DNA of 64,000 nt from Pseudomonas resinovorans NBRC 106553 (GTDB taxonomy: Bacteria; Pseudomonadota; Gammaproteobacteria; Pseudomonadales; Pseudomonadaceae), in contig NC_021499.1 in assembly GCF_000412695.1 (NCBI RefSeq), forward strand, positions 4,774,001 through 4,838,000, in the 5' to 3' direction. Both the position numbers and the translations under genes were made by a program. Shown here piece by piece: positions 54,125 to 61,681 of the stretch (within the stretch, counting starts at the first letter, position 1; each line of letters begins with the position of its first letter). The notes under the pieces are model-generated. The model was not told the origin of the DNA, did not search any database, and was given only the letters and a program-made list of their open reading frames with translations.

Positions 54125-54631
54125 TCAGTTGGCGATGGCCAGCGACGGCGCAGTGGTGGTGTAGGCGCCGTTGAGGTAGACCAGCGGACTGATGTCGGCA
54201 CTGTTGTGGATCTGCACGATGCGGCCGATGAAGACCGTGTGGGTGCCATAGCTGAAGGAGCCGTCCTGCTGGCAGAGGATCGCCGACTGGGCGTCGCCCA
54301 GGTAGGGAATGCCGCCTTCGCTGGTGCGCCAGTCACCCTGCTGGAAGCGCGCCTCGCCCTTCACCGGGCCGCTGCACAAGTGCGACAGCTGTTCCTGCTC
54401 CAGGCCGAGGATGTTCACGCAGAAATCGGCGCCGGCGGCCAGCACGCGGTGCAGGGACGCCGTCTTGTTCACGCAGATGAGCAGCGACGGCGGCTCGGTG
54501 GACAACGAATCCACGGCGGTGGCGGACATGGCGAACCGCTCCTGGCCGTTGCTGGTGGTAATGATGGTGACGGACTTGGCCAGACGACGCATCGCCTGGA
54601 GCATCTCGCCTTTCAGATCGGCCTGGCTCAT
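54125..54631 (-). CDS. Flavin reductase, HsaB/HpaC-like
   Basis: A 168-residue flavin:NAD(P)H oxidoreductase that supplies free reduced FMN or FAD to a two-component monooxygenase. The family pattern is clear: AMRRLAKSVTIITT near the start, AMSATAVDSLSTEPPSLLICVN (about 34-55), and a GDAQSAILCQQ strand with the C-terminal GTHTVFIGRI motif. The partner is almost surely the HsaA-like protein encoded divergently, 189 bases away. It heads the leftward operon that also encodes the KstD-like enzyme, second SDR and KshB-like reductase. No regulator gene is nearby. Confidence 0.92.
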   Translation of the reverse strand: MSQADLKGEMLQAMRRLAKSVTIITTSNGQERFAMSATAVDSLSTEPPSLLICVNKTASLHRVLAAGADFCVNILGLEQEQLSHLCSGPVKGEARFQQGDWRTSEGGIPYLGDAQSAILCQQDGSFSYGTHTVFIGRIVQIHNSADISPLVYLNGAYTTTAPSLAIAN

Positions 54632-54819
54632 CGCACTGCCCTCTTGTTGTTCTCACGGTGAGACTGATTCTTCGCCAGGGCCTGGCCGGCAACATCGTCC
54701 GAGGGGACTAGTCGAAGCGCCGCATTCCCATATGGTCCGTTTGAGGGATGCCCGCCCGCTTGCCCGTTGTTTGAATGCCTGGCGATAGGTGGAAAAGCCT
54801 TCAACAGGAGAACAACAAG

Positions 54820-56004
54820 ATGCTCGACCACGACCTGATCCGCGAACGCCTGAAACAACGTGCCCGTGAACTGGTGCCGGTGCTGCGCGAGCGCGCGCCG
54901 CTGGCCGCGAAGAACGGCCAGCTACCCGAGGAAACCCTGCGCGACTTCCACGAAGCCGGCTTCTTCCGGATTCTCCAGCCGGCGCGCTGGGAGGGTTACG
55001 AACTGGAGCCCAAGGACTTCTTCGAGGTGCAGATGACCCTCGCCGAAGGCTGCATGTCATCGGCCTGGGTGCTGGGCGTGGTGGCCATCCACAACTGGCA
55101 GCTGGCGCTGTTCGACGACCGCGCGGCGCAGGCGGTCTGGGGCCAGGATTCGAGCGTGCTGATCTCCTCGTCCTACATGCCGGTGGGCAAGGTCACCCGC
55201 GTGGACGGCGGCTTCCGCTTGAGCGGCCGCTGGGGCTTTTCCTCCGGCAGCAAGCACTGCCAGTGGGCGTTTCTCGGCGCCATGGTGCCGCCGGAAAACG
55301 AAGGCGACGGCCCGGACTACCGCACCTTCCTGGTACCCCGCGCGGACTACGCCATCCTCGACAACTGGGACGTGATGGGCCTGGAAGCCACCGGCTCCCA
55401 CGACGTGCTGGTGGAGGACGTCTTCGTGCCGGAACACCACACCCACCGATCCATCGACGGATTCCTGCAGAACAGCCCGGGCAACTCGGTGAACACCGCA
55501 CCGCTGTTCCGCCTGCCCTTCGGGCAGATCTTCGTGCGCGCGGTATCGTCCGCCACCATCGGCGCGCTGCAAGGCGCCATCGACCTGTTCATCGAGGCCA
55601 ACAAGGGCCGCGTGGGCGTCAATGACGGCCGCCGCATCATCCAGGACCCCGGCGCCCAGACCGCCCTGGCCAACGCCATGGTCACCGTGGACGAATGCCG
55701 CACCGTGCTGCTGCGCAATTTCGAGCTGATGACCCAACGCGCCAAGACCGGTGAGCCGCTGACCATGGCCGAGCGGGTGAAGATGCGCTACGACTCGGCC
55801 ATAGTCCCGGACAAGTGCGCCCAGGCGGTGGAAGCCCTGATGTACAACAGCGGCGCCTCCACCATTTTCCGCCAGCACGGCATCAACCGCGCCTTCCGCG
55901 ATATCCACACCGGCCGCGCCCACGTGGCCAACTGCCCGGGCAAGTACGCACTCAACCTGGGCGCCGTGGGGATGGGGTTGGATAGCAACGACTACTTCCT
56001 TTGA
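54820..56004 (+). CDS. Flavin-dependent monooxygenase, HsaA-like
   Basis: A 394-residue acyl-CoA-dehydrogenase-fold hydroxylase of the group D flavin monooxygenases, which use free reduced flavin. HsaA of mycobacterial cholesterol degradation, which hydroxylates the phenolic 3-HSA ring, has the same length. Visible features are the ASGxxGxSSG-like RLSGRWGFSSGSKHCQW stretch (about 133-150), the loop GLEATGSHDVLVEDVFVPEH (about 187-206), and the C-terminal AVEALMYNSGASTIFRQHGINRAFRDIHTGRAHV motif of this subfamily. The ATG at 54820 follows AGGAG. It is divergent from the flavin reductase gene. The substrate is likely a phenol or ring ketone formed by the neighbours. Confidence 0.9.
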   Translation: MLDHDLIRERLKQRARELVPVLRERAPLAAKNGQLPEETLRDFHEAGFFRILQPARWEGYELEPKDFFEVQMTLAEGCMSSAWVLGVVAIHNWQLALFDDRAAQAVWGQDSSVLISSSYMPVGKVTRVDGGFRLSGRWGFSSGSKHCQWAFLGAMVPPENEGDGPDYRTFLVPRADYAILDNWDVMGLEATGSHDVLVEDVFVPEHHTHRSIDGFLQNSPGNSVNTAPLFRLPFGQIFVRAVSSATIGALQGAIDLFIEANKGRVGVNDGRRIIQDPGAQTALANAMVTVDECRTVLLRNFELMTQRAKTGEPLTMAERVKMRYDSAIVPDKCAQAVEALMYNSGASTIFRQHGINRAFRDIHTGRAHVANCPGKYALNLGAVGMGLDSNDYFL

Positions 56005-56013
56005 TCCCTCATC

Positions 56014-56112
56014 GATGGGTATCGCTTCGCTCAGCGGAACGCCGCCCGACCCATCCTACGAAACTGAAAAACCGCTCCCGTAGGATGGGTTGAGCTTGCG
56101 ATACCCATCAAT
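56014..56112. repeat. GTAGGATGGGT element, inverted-order copy
   Basis: Two half-elements in reversed order: one ending CCGCCCGACCCATCCTAC (to 56059), the other beginning GTAGGATGGGTTGAGC (from 56080). They are related to the copies at 34297 and 50427 but face outward instead of inward. A rearranged or doubled insertion is the simplest explanation. Confidence 0.75.
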
Positions 56113-56291
56113 CCGCGCAGGGTATCGTTCCACCCTGCCACGACGCCCGCCCTGCGCGGGCGTCGTGCTTTGCGCGGGGGCAAAGTGACTAGTCCCTTTG
56201 GAGGATTCCGGCCCGTCGGCGATCCCACACCATGGCTTCAAGGCCCGGGATTTCCGGGTTGACCGCTCAAAGAACAAAAAGGGCCAAGCGC

Positions 56292-57425
56292 ATGAAATTC
56301 TCCCTGATCTACGAGGCACAGACGATCGACTCCAGCCGCGAGGGCGACCGTCGCATCTTCGACGAAACCGTCGAACAGGCCGTGCTCGCCGACAAGCTCG
56401 GCTTCGATACCTTCTGGTGCGTGGAGCACACCGCACTGACCAACTACTCGCACATGTCGGCGCCGGAAACCATGCTGGCCTTCGTCGCCGGCAAGACCGA
56501 GCGCATCGGCATCGGCCACGGCGTGGTCTGCCTGCCGCCGGCGATGAACCACCCGGTGAAGGTGGCCGAGCGCATCGCCACCCTCGACCTCCTGTCCAAG
56601 GGCCGCGTGCACTTCGGCGTGGGCAAGGGCGGCACCCAGCAGGAGGCCGGCACCTTCGGCTACGACCTGGCCACCCTGCAGCCGCAGATCGACGAAGCCA
56701 TGTACCTGATCCCGAAGATGTTCGTGCAGGACGAGATCGAACATAACGGCGACTTCGTGAAGATCCCCAAGCGCCCCATCCATCCCAAGCCCTACCAGGA
56801 CCCGCACCCGCCGATGTACCTGGCCTGCACCAACACCGAGTCGCTGAAGAACGCCGGCGGCCGGGGCATGGGCGCCCTGGTGCTGGGTTTCGGCGGCCCC
56901 GAGGAAATCGCCAAGAAGGTCGCCGTGTACCACGAGGCCTGGGACAACCGCGACGAGAAGAACCAGGTGGGCTTCCGCCCCAATCGCCACATCGCCGCCC
57001 TGTGCCCGGCCATCGTCCTGGACGACAACGACAAGGCCCGCGCCATCGGCATCCGTGGCCAGCGCTACTTCATGGAATCCCTGGCCTACTGGTACGCCGG
57101 CGGCGAACGTCCGGACCCGGAGCAGTGGAAGGACGACACCTTCGTCGACGGCAACGGCCAGGCGGTGATCAAGTCGCGCTTCGCCTCCGAGGAGGTCAGC
57201 GTGGACTTCTCCGACCCGACCATGGCGATGATGAACCCCAACCATGCCTACGGCACGGTGAACGACTGCATTGGCTATGTGCAGCGCCTGATCGATGCCG
57301 GCGCCGATGAAATCCTCTTCATCTGCCAGATGGGCACCGTGCCCCAGTGGGCGCAGCTGGAAACCCTGAAGAACATCGGCGAACACGTGATTCCCTACTT
57401 CCGCAAACAGAACGGACTGACCTGA
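56292..57425 (+). CDS. LLM-class flavin-dependent oxidoreductase
   Basis: A 377-residue luciferase-like TIM-barrel enzyme that uses FMNH2 or F420 to oxidise a small molecule. The family start MKFSLIYEAQT, the EHTALTNYSHMSAPETMLAFVAGKTERIGIGHGVV segment (about 46-80) and LDLLSKGRVHFGVGKGG (about 100-116) are typical. It likely receives reduced flavin from the same reductase as the HsaA-like protein. It follows that gene after a repeat-filled gap of 287 bases. Baeyer-Villiger type ring or ketone oxidation is possible. Terminator follows. Confidence 0.87.
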   Translation: MKFSLIYEAQTIDSSREGDRRIFDETVEQAVLADKLGFDTFWCVEHTALTNYSHMSAPETMLAFVAGKTERIGIGHGVVCLPPAMNHPVKVAERIATLDLLSKGRVHFGVGKGGTQQEAGTFGYDLATLQPQIDEAMYLIPKMFVQDEIEHNGDFVKIPKRPIHPKPYQDPHPPMYLACTNTESLKNAGGRGMGALVLGFGGPEEIAKKVAVYHEAWDNRDEKNQVGFRPNRHIAALCPAIVLDDNDKARAIGIRGQRYFMESLAYWYAGGERPDPEQWKDDTFVDGNGQAVIKSRFASEEVSVDFSDPTMAMMNPNHAYGTVNDCIGYVQRLIDAGADEILFICQMGTVPQWAQLETLKNIGEHVIPYFRKQNGLT

Positions 57426-57448
57426 GCGGCGGGAGCAAGGAAGGAAAA

Positions 57449-57471
57449 ACGGGCCTCGCGGCCCGTTTTTT
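57449..57471 (+). terminator. Terminator after the LLM gene
   Basis: ACGGGCC and GGCCCGT flank TCGC and are followed by T residues, 24 bases after the stop. It is preceded by AAAAA, so it can also serve the convergent fusA2 gene. Confidence 0.92.
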
Positions 57472-57509
57472 ATGGGAGATTCCAAGCGTTGCCAGGTTGT
57501 GCTGGCGCT

Positions 57510-59612
57510 TCAACCCGATTTCTTGACGATCGCCTCGGCGATGCTCGCCGGCGCATCGGCATAGCGGGCGAACTCCATGGAGAAACTCGCCCGCCCCTGG
57601 GACATGGAGCGCACATCGGTGGCGTAACCGAACATCTCGCCCAGGGGCACCTCGGCGCGGATGATCTTGCCGGACACGCCGTCGTCCATGCCATGGATCA
57701 GGCCACGGCGGCGGTTGAGGTCGCCCATGATGTCGCCCATGTAGTCCTCGGGGGTCACCACCTCCAGCTTCATCACCGGTTCCAGCAGCACCGCGCCGCC
57801 CTTTTGCGAAAGCTGCTTGGTGGCCATGGAGGCGGCGATCTTGAAGGCCATCTCGCTGGAGTCGACGTCGTGGTAGGAACCGTCGAACACCGCGGCCTTC
57901 AGCCCCAGCAGCGGGTAGCCGGCGAGCACGCCGTTCTTCATCTGCTCCTCGATGCCTTTCTGGATGGCCGGCACGAACTCGCGGGGAATCGCCCCGCCCA
58001 CCACCTCGTTGACGAACACCAGGCCCTCGCTGCCCTCGTCCGCCGGGGCGAAGCGGATCCAGCAGTGGCCGTACTGGCCACGACCGCCGGACTGGCGGAC
58101 GAACTTGCCTTCGATCTCGCAGGTCTTGCGGATCGCCTCGCGGTAGGCCACCTGCGGCTTGCCGGTGTTGGCCTCGACGCCGAACTCGCGCTTCATTCGG
58201 TCGACGATGATGTCCAGGTGCAGCTCACCCATGCCGGAAATGATGGTCTGCCCGGTTTCCTCGTCCGTGCGCACCCGGAACGACGGGTCTTCCTGGGCCA
58301 GCCTGCCGAGGGCGATGCCCATCTTCTCCTGGTCGGCCTTGGTCTTGGGCTCCACGGCGATGGAGATCACCGGCTCGGGGAAGTCCATGCGCTCGAGGAT
58401 GATCGGCTTGTTCAGGTCGCAGAGGGTGTCGCCGGTGGTGACGTCCTTCATGCCGATCAGCGCGGCGATGTCGCCGGCACGCACTTCCTTGATCTCGGCG
58501 CGGTGGTTGGCGTGCATCTGCACCATGCGGCCGACCCGCTCCTTGCGGCCCTTCACCGAGTTGAGCACGGCGTCCCCGGAATTCAGCACGCCGGAGTAGA
58601 CCCGGACGAAGGTCAGGTTGCCGACGAAGGGATCGGTGGCGATCTTGAAGGCCAGGGACGAGAACGGCTCGCCATCGTCGGCATGCCGCTCGTCGCTCTT
58701 CTCCGGGTCGTCCGGATGGGTGCCGTGGATCGCCGGGATTTCAGTGGGCGCCGGCAGCAGCTCGACCACCGCGTCCAGCACCAGGGGCACGCCCTTGTTC
58801 TTGAAGGACGAGCCGCATACCGCCGGCACCACCTCGCAGGACAGTGTGCGGATGCGCAGGCCGGCCTTGATCTCGTCTTCGCTGAGCTCGCCGCCGTCGA
58901 GGTACTTGGTCATCAGTTCCTCGTTGGCCTCGGCCGCCGCTTCCAGCATCTGGTTGCGCCAGTGCCGGGCCTCTTCCTGCAGCTCGGCGGGGATCTCCTC
59001 CTCGCGGAAGCTGGCGCCCTGGTCGGCGTCGTTCCAGTAGATGGCCTTCATGCGGATCAGGTCGATCTGGCCGTTGAAGTTCTCCTCCTGGCCGATGGGC
59101 AGCTGGATCGGCACCGGCGTGTGGCCGAGGCGCTTCTTGATCTGCTCCACCACCCGCAGGAAGTCGGCGCCGGCGCGGTCCATCTTGTTCACGTAGGCGA
59201 TGCGCGGCACGTGGTACTTGTCGGCCTGGCGCCACACCGTCTCGGACTGCGGCTCAACGCCGTCGGCGCCGCTGAACACCACCACCGCCCCGTCCAGCAC
59301 GCGCAGGGAACGCTCCACCTCGATGGTGAAATCCACGTGGCCGGGGGTATCGATGATGTTGATGCGGTACTTGTCGAGCTGCTTGCGCGAGCCGCTCCAG
59401 AACGCGGTGGTGGCGGCCGAGGTGATGGTGATGCCGCGCTCCTGCTCCTGGACCATCCAGTCCATGGTGGCGGCGCCGTCGTGCACCTCGCCCATCTTGT
59501 GATTGACGCCGGTGTAGTAGAGCACCCGTTCGGTGGTCGTGGTCTTGCCGGCATCCACATGGGCCACGATGCCGATGTTGCGGTAGTGGCTGATGGGTGT
59601 TGTACGGGCCAT
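57510..59612 (-). CDS. fusA: Elongation factor G, second paralogue
   Basis: A 700-residue translational GTPase. The G1 motif AHVDAGKT is at 17-24, G3 DTPGHVD near 90 and G4 NKMD near 144. The length and all five domains match EF-G. The ATG at 59612 has GGAGGTGATC upstream. It stands alone, away from rpsG, rpsL and tufA, so it is the second copy (fusA2) that Pseudomonas species carry beside the str-operon gene. Whether it works in elongation or mainly in ribosome recycling, as reported for other EF-G2 proteins, cannot be judged here. Confidence 0.94.
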   Translation of the reverse strand: MARTTPISHYRNIGIVAHVDAGKTTTTERVLYYTGVNHKMGEVHDGAATMDWMVQEQERGITITSAATTAFWSGSRKQLDKYRINIIDTPGHVDFTIEVERSLRVLDGAVVVFSGADGVEPQSETVWRQADKYHVPRIAYVNKMDRAGADFLRVVEQIKKRLGHTPVPIQLPIGQEENFNGQIDLIRMKAIYWNDADQGASFREEEIPAELQEEARHWRNQMLEAAAEANEELMTKYLDGGELSEDEIKAGLRIRTLSCEVVPAVCGSSFKNKGVPLVLDAVVELLPAPTEIPAIHGTHPDDPEKSDERHADDGEPFSSLAFKIATDPFVGNLTFVRVYSGVLNSGDAVLNSVKGRKERVGRMVQMHANHRAEIKEVRAGDIAALIGMKDVTTGDTLCDLNKPIILERMDFPEPVISIAVEPKTKADQEKMGIALGRLAQEDPSFRVRTDEETGQTIISGMGELHLDIIVDRMKREFGVEANTGKPQVAYREAIRKTCEIEGKFVRQSGGRGQYGHCWIRFAPADEGSEGLVFVNEVVGGAIPREFVPAIQKGIEEQMKNGVLAGYPLLGLKAAVFDGSYHDVDSSEMAFKIAASMATKQLSQKGGAVLLEPVMKLEVVTPEDYMGDIMGDLNRRRGLIHGMDDGVSGKIIRAEVPLGEMFGYATDVRSMSQGRASFSMEFARYADAPASIAEAIVKKSG

Positions 59613-59949
59613 GGCGATCACCTCCGTGCGGGTTGTCAGGTCTTGGCAGGGCCGCACAGGCCTTCCGGCGACGCCGCGCGGCATCGGGTTCGATGACGGA
59701 AGGTTGTGGGCGGCGAAAGGCCGAGTGGCCCAGCCACAATGGGCTCGGCGCGACACTCAGGCCGGCACCGCCCCCTTCTCTAACGCTAGCACCGCCTCGA
59801 CCCGGGCACTGGCCGCTCATCCGGACACGGGACGCCCATGCCCCACCTATACTGATTGCCCGGCAGGCCAACGCGCACCGGAGCCTGCCACGACGGCCGC
59901 CGCCAGCGGGCGGTAGTGCCCATGACAACCGGCATACAGGAGGTCGAAC
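59613..59949. other. Divergent gap between fusA2 and peroxiredoxin genes
   Basis: The 337-base gap holds the fusA2 ribosome binding site at the left edge and AGGAGG before the peroxiredoxin start at the right. A TATACT hexamer near 59848 could be a -10 element for the peroxiredoxin gene; I cannot match a -35. No gene is seen. Confidence 0.4.
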
Positions 59950-60603
59950 ATGGTTATCCGCATTGGTGACGAAGCACCCGATTTCACCGCCGACAGCACC
60001 GAAGGCACCATCAACTTTCACCAGTGGATCGGGGACCAGTGGGCCATCCTGTTCTCCCACCCGAAGGACTTCACCCCGGTCTGCACCACCGAGCTGGGCT
60101 ACATGGCCAGGCTCAAGCCCGAATTCGACAAGCGCAACACCAAGGTGGTGGGCCTCTCCGTGGACCCGGTCAGCGACCATCACCGCTGGGCCGGCGATAT
60201 CGAGGAAACCCAGGGCTGCGCGGTGAACTACCCGATGATCGGTGACGAAAACCTCACCGTCGCCAAGCTCTACGACATGATCCACCCCAATGCCAGCACC
60301 GGCCCGCGCACCGCCGTGGACAACGCCACGGTGCGCTCGGTGTTCATCATCGGCCCGGACAAGAAGGTCAAGGCCATGCTGATCTACCCCATGAGCGCCG
60401 GACGCAATTTCGACGAGGTGCTGCGGCTGCTGGATTCGCTGCAACTGAACGCCAAGCACACGGTGGCGACACCGGTGAACTGGCGCCCGGGCGACGACGT
60501 GATCATTCCCACCTCGGTCTCCGACGAAGACGCGAAGAAGAAGTACCCCGACGGCTTCAAGACCCTGAAACCGTACCTGCGGGTCGTCGCACAACCCAAG
60601 TGA
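59950..60603 (+). CDS. lsfA: 1-Cys peroxiredoxin
   Basis: A 217-residue AhpC/TSA-family peroxidase of the Prx6 (1-Cys) class that reduces hydrogen and organic peroxides. The peroxidatic cysteine is Cys45 in DFTPVCTTELG. The C-terminal extension with VNWRPGDDVIIP matches LsfA and Prx6; Cys90 is not in a resolving position. In Pseudomonas the protein is linked to sulfate starvation and peroxide defence. It is an isolated gene. A 23-base tandem duplication and a strong GC hairpin immediately follow. Confidence 0.93.
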   Translation: MVIRIGDEAPDFTADSTEGTINFHQWIGDQWAILFSHPKDFTPVCTTELGYMARLKPEFDKRNTKVVGLSVDPVSDHHRWAGDIEETQGCAVNYPMIGDENLTVAKLYDMIHPNASTGPRTAVDNATVRSVFIIGPDKKVKAMLIYPMSAGRNFDEVLRLLDSLQLNAKHTVATPVNWRPGDDVIIPTSVSDEDAKKKYPDGFKTLKPYLRVVAQPK

Positions 60604-60639
60604 GCGACCGCGCGCCACCCAAGTGAGCGACCGCGCGCC
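60594..60639. repeat. 23-bp tandem duplication across the peroxiredoxin stop
   Basis: Two identical 23-base units (60594-60616 and 60617-60639) begin ACCCAAGTGAGCG and are directly joined. The first contains the peroxiredoxin stop codon. The duplication looks recent because both copies are identical. Confidence 0.95.
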
Positions 60640-60660
60640 CTTCTCCGGGAGGGCGCGCGG
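60631..60660 (+). terminator. GC-rich hairpin after the peroxiredoxin gene
   Basis: CCGCGCGCCCT (60631-60641) pairs with AGGGCGCGCGG (60650-60660), an 11-base perfect stem with an eight-base loop. No T-tract follows. It may stop transcription with Rho or stabilise the message end. Confidence 0.55.
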
Positions 60661-60681
60661 GCGCCTGCCATACTCTTCCCC

Positions 60682-61440
60682 ATGGCCAGGGCGACATTCC
60701 GTTTCTACGAGGAGCTCAACGACTTCCTGCCCGCCGAACGGCGTCGGCTCTCGTTCAGCTGCGCCTGCGCGCGGGCGGCCACGGTCAAGCACATGATCGA
60801 GGCCCTCGGCGTGCCCCACACAGAGGTGGAGCTGGTGCTGCTCAATGGCGAGTCGGTGGGCTTCGAGCGGTTGATCGAGGACGGTGACCGGGTCGCGGTC
60901 TACCCCAAGTTCGAGACACTGGACATCAGCCCGTTGCTCAAGGTCCGCGACCGTCCCATGCGCGTGCTCCGCTTCGTGGCCGATGCCCACCTCGGCGGCC
61001 TAGCCAACCTGCTGCGCATGAGCGGCTTCGACACCCTCTACGACAACCGCTTCGAAGACAGCCAGATCGCCGATATCTCCGTCCATCAGGGGCGCATCGT
61101 GCTGACCCGCGACCGCGAACTGCTCAAGCGCCGCATCATCACCCACGGATGCTACGTGCATGCGCTCAAGCCCGCCCTGCAGCTGCGCGAGCTGTTCGAG
61201 CGCCTGGACCTGGCCCGCAGCGCCAATCCCTTCAGCCTCTGCCTGCACTGCAACCACCCCCTGCAGGAGATCGCCCCGGAACTGGCCCGCCCGCGCGTGC
61301 CGCCGCGAATCGGCGCGCGGCATACGCGCTTTCTCAACTGCGTGGCCTGCGACCGCCTGTACTGGGAAGGCTCCCATTGGCGCAGCATGTGCGCCCTGCT
61401 GGAGCCCCTGCTGGCTGTGGATAAATCGGCCGGAGACTGA
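60682..61440 (+). CDS. Mut7-C RNase-domain protein with N-terminal ubiquitin-like domain
   Basis: A 252-residue protein with two parts. Residues 1-85 resemble a ThiS/ubiquitin-like beta-grasp domain (FRFYEELNDFLP, VELVLLNGESVGF). Residues about 93-245 are a Mut7-C domain, a PIN-like nuclease fold with acidic residues in FVADAHLGGLANLLRMSGFDT and IVLTRDRELLKR, followed by a zinc ribbon with CLHC and CVAC pairs. The family is widespread and uncharacterised; an RNase role is inferred from the fold. It has no clear ribosome binding site and follows the peroxiredoxin gene by 78 bases. Whether the beta-grasp domain has a protein-modifying role is unknown. Confidence 0.88.
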   Translation: MARATFRFYEELNDFLPAERRRLSFSCACARAATVKHMIEALGVPHTEVELVLLNGESVGFERLIEDGDRVAVYPKFETLDISPLLKVRDRPMRVLRFVADAHLGGLANLLRMSGFDTLYDNRFEDSQIADISVHQGRIVLTRDRELLKRRIITHGCYVHALKPALQLRELFERLDLARSANPFSLCLHCNHPLQEIAPELARPRVPPRIGARHTRFLNCVACDRLYWEGSHWRSMCALLEPLLAVDKSAGD

Positions 61441-61577
61441 CCGGCCTTTACCCACAAACCCAGTGGATGAAGCTGTGGATAAGCTGTCGGGAGATGGCCA
61501 GGCGCCATGTGTGGCGCGGGCTACCGGGGTTGGGTCAATTTCTGAGCGGTTTCAAGCGCTTACGACGGCGATACGCC

Positions 61578-61650
61578 TTGTAGGAGCGAATTCATTCGCG
61601 AAGGGCCGAAAGGCCCGTTGCCCGACACAGCGAATAATTTCGCATGTAGC
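61578..61650. repeat. REP-like inverted pair
   Basis: TTGTAGGAGCGAATTCATTCGCG (61578-61600 region) and AGCGAATAATTTCGCATGTAGC (61629-61650) face each other across GGGCCGAAAGGCCC. It is the same family as 8574-8670 and lies between the Mut7-C gene and the 3' end of lhr. Confidence 0.7.
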
Positions 61651-61681
61651 ACGTCACTCCCGGATTTCATCCGGGCCTTGA

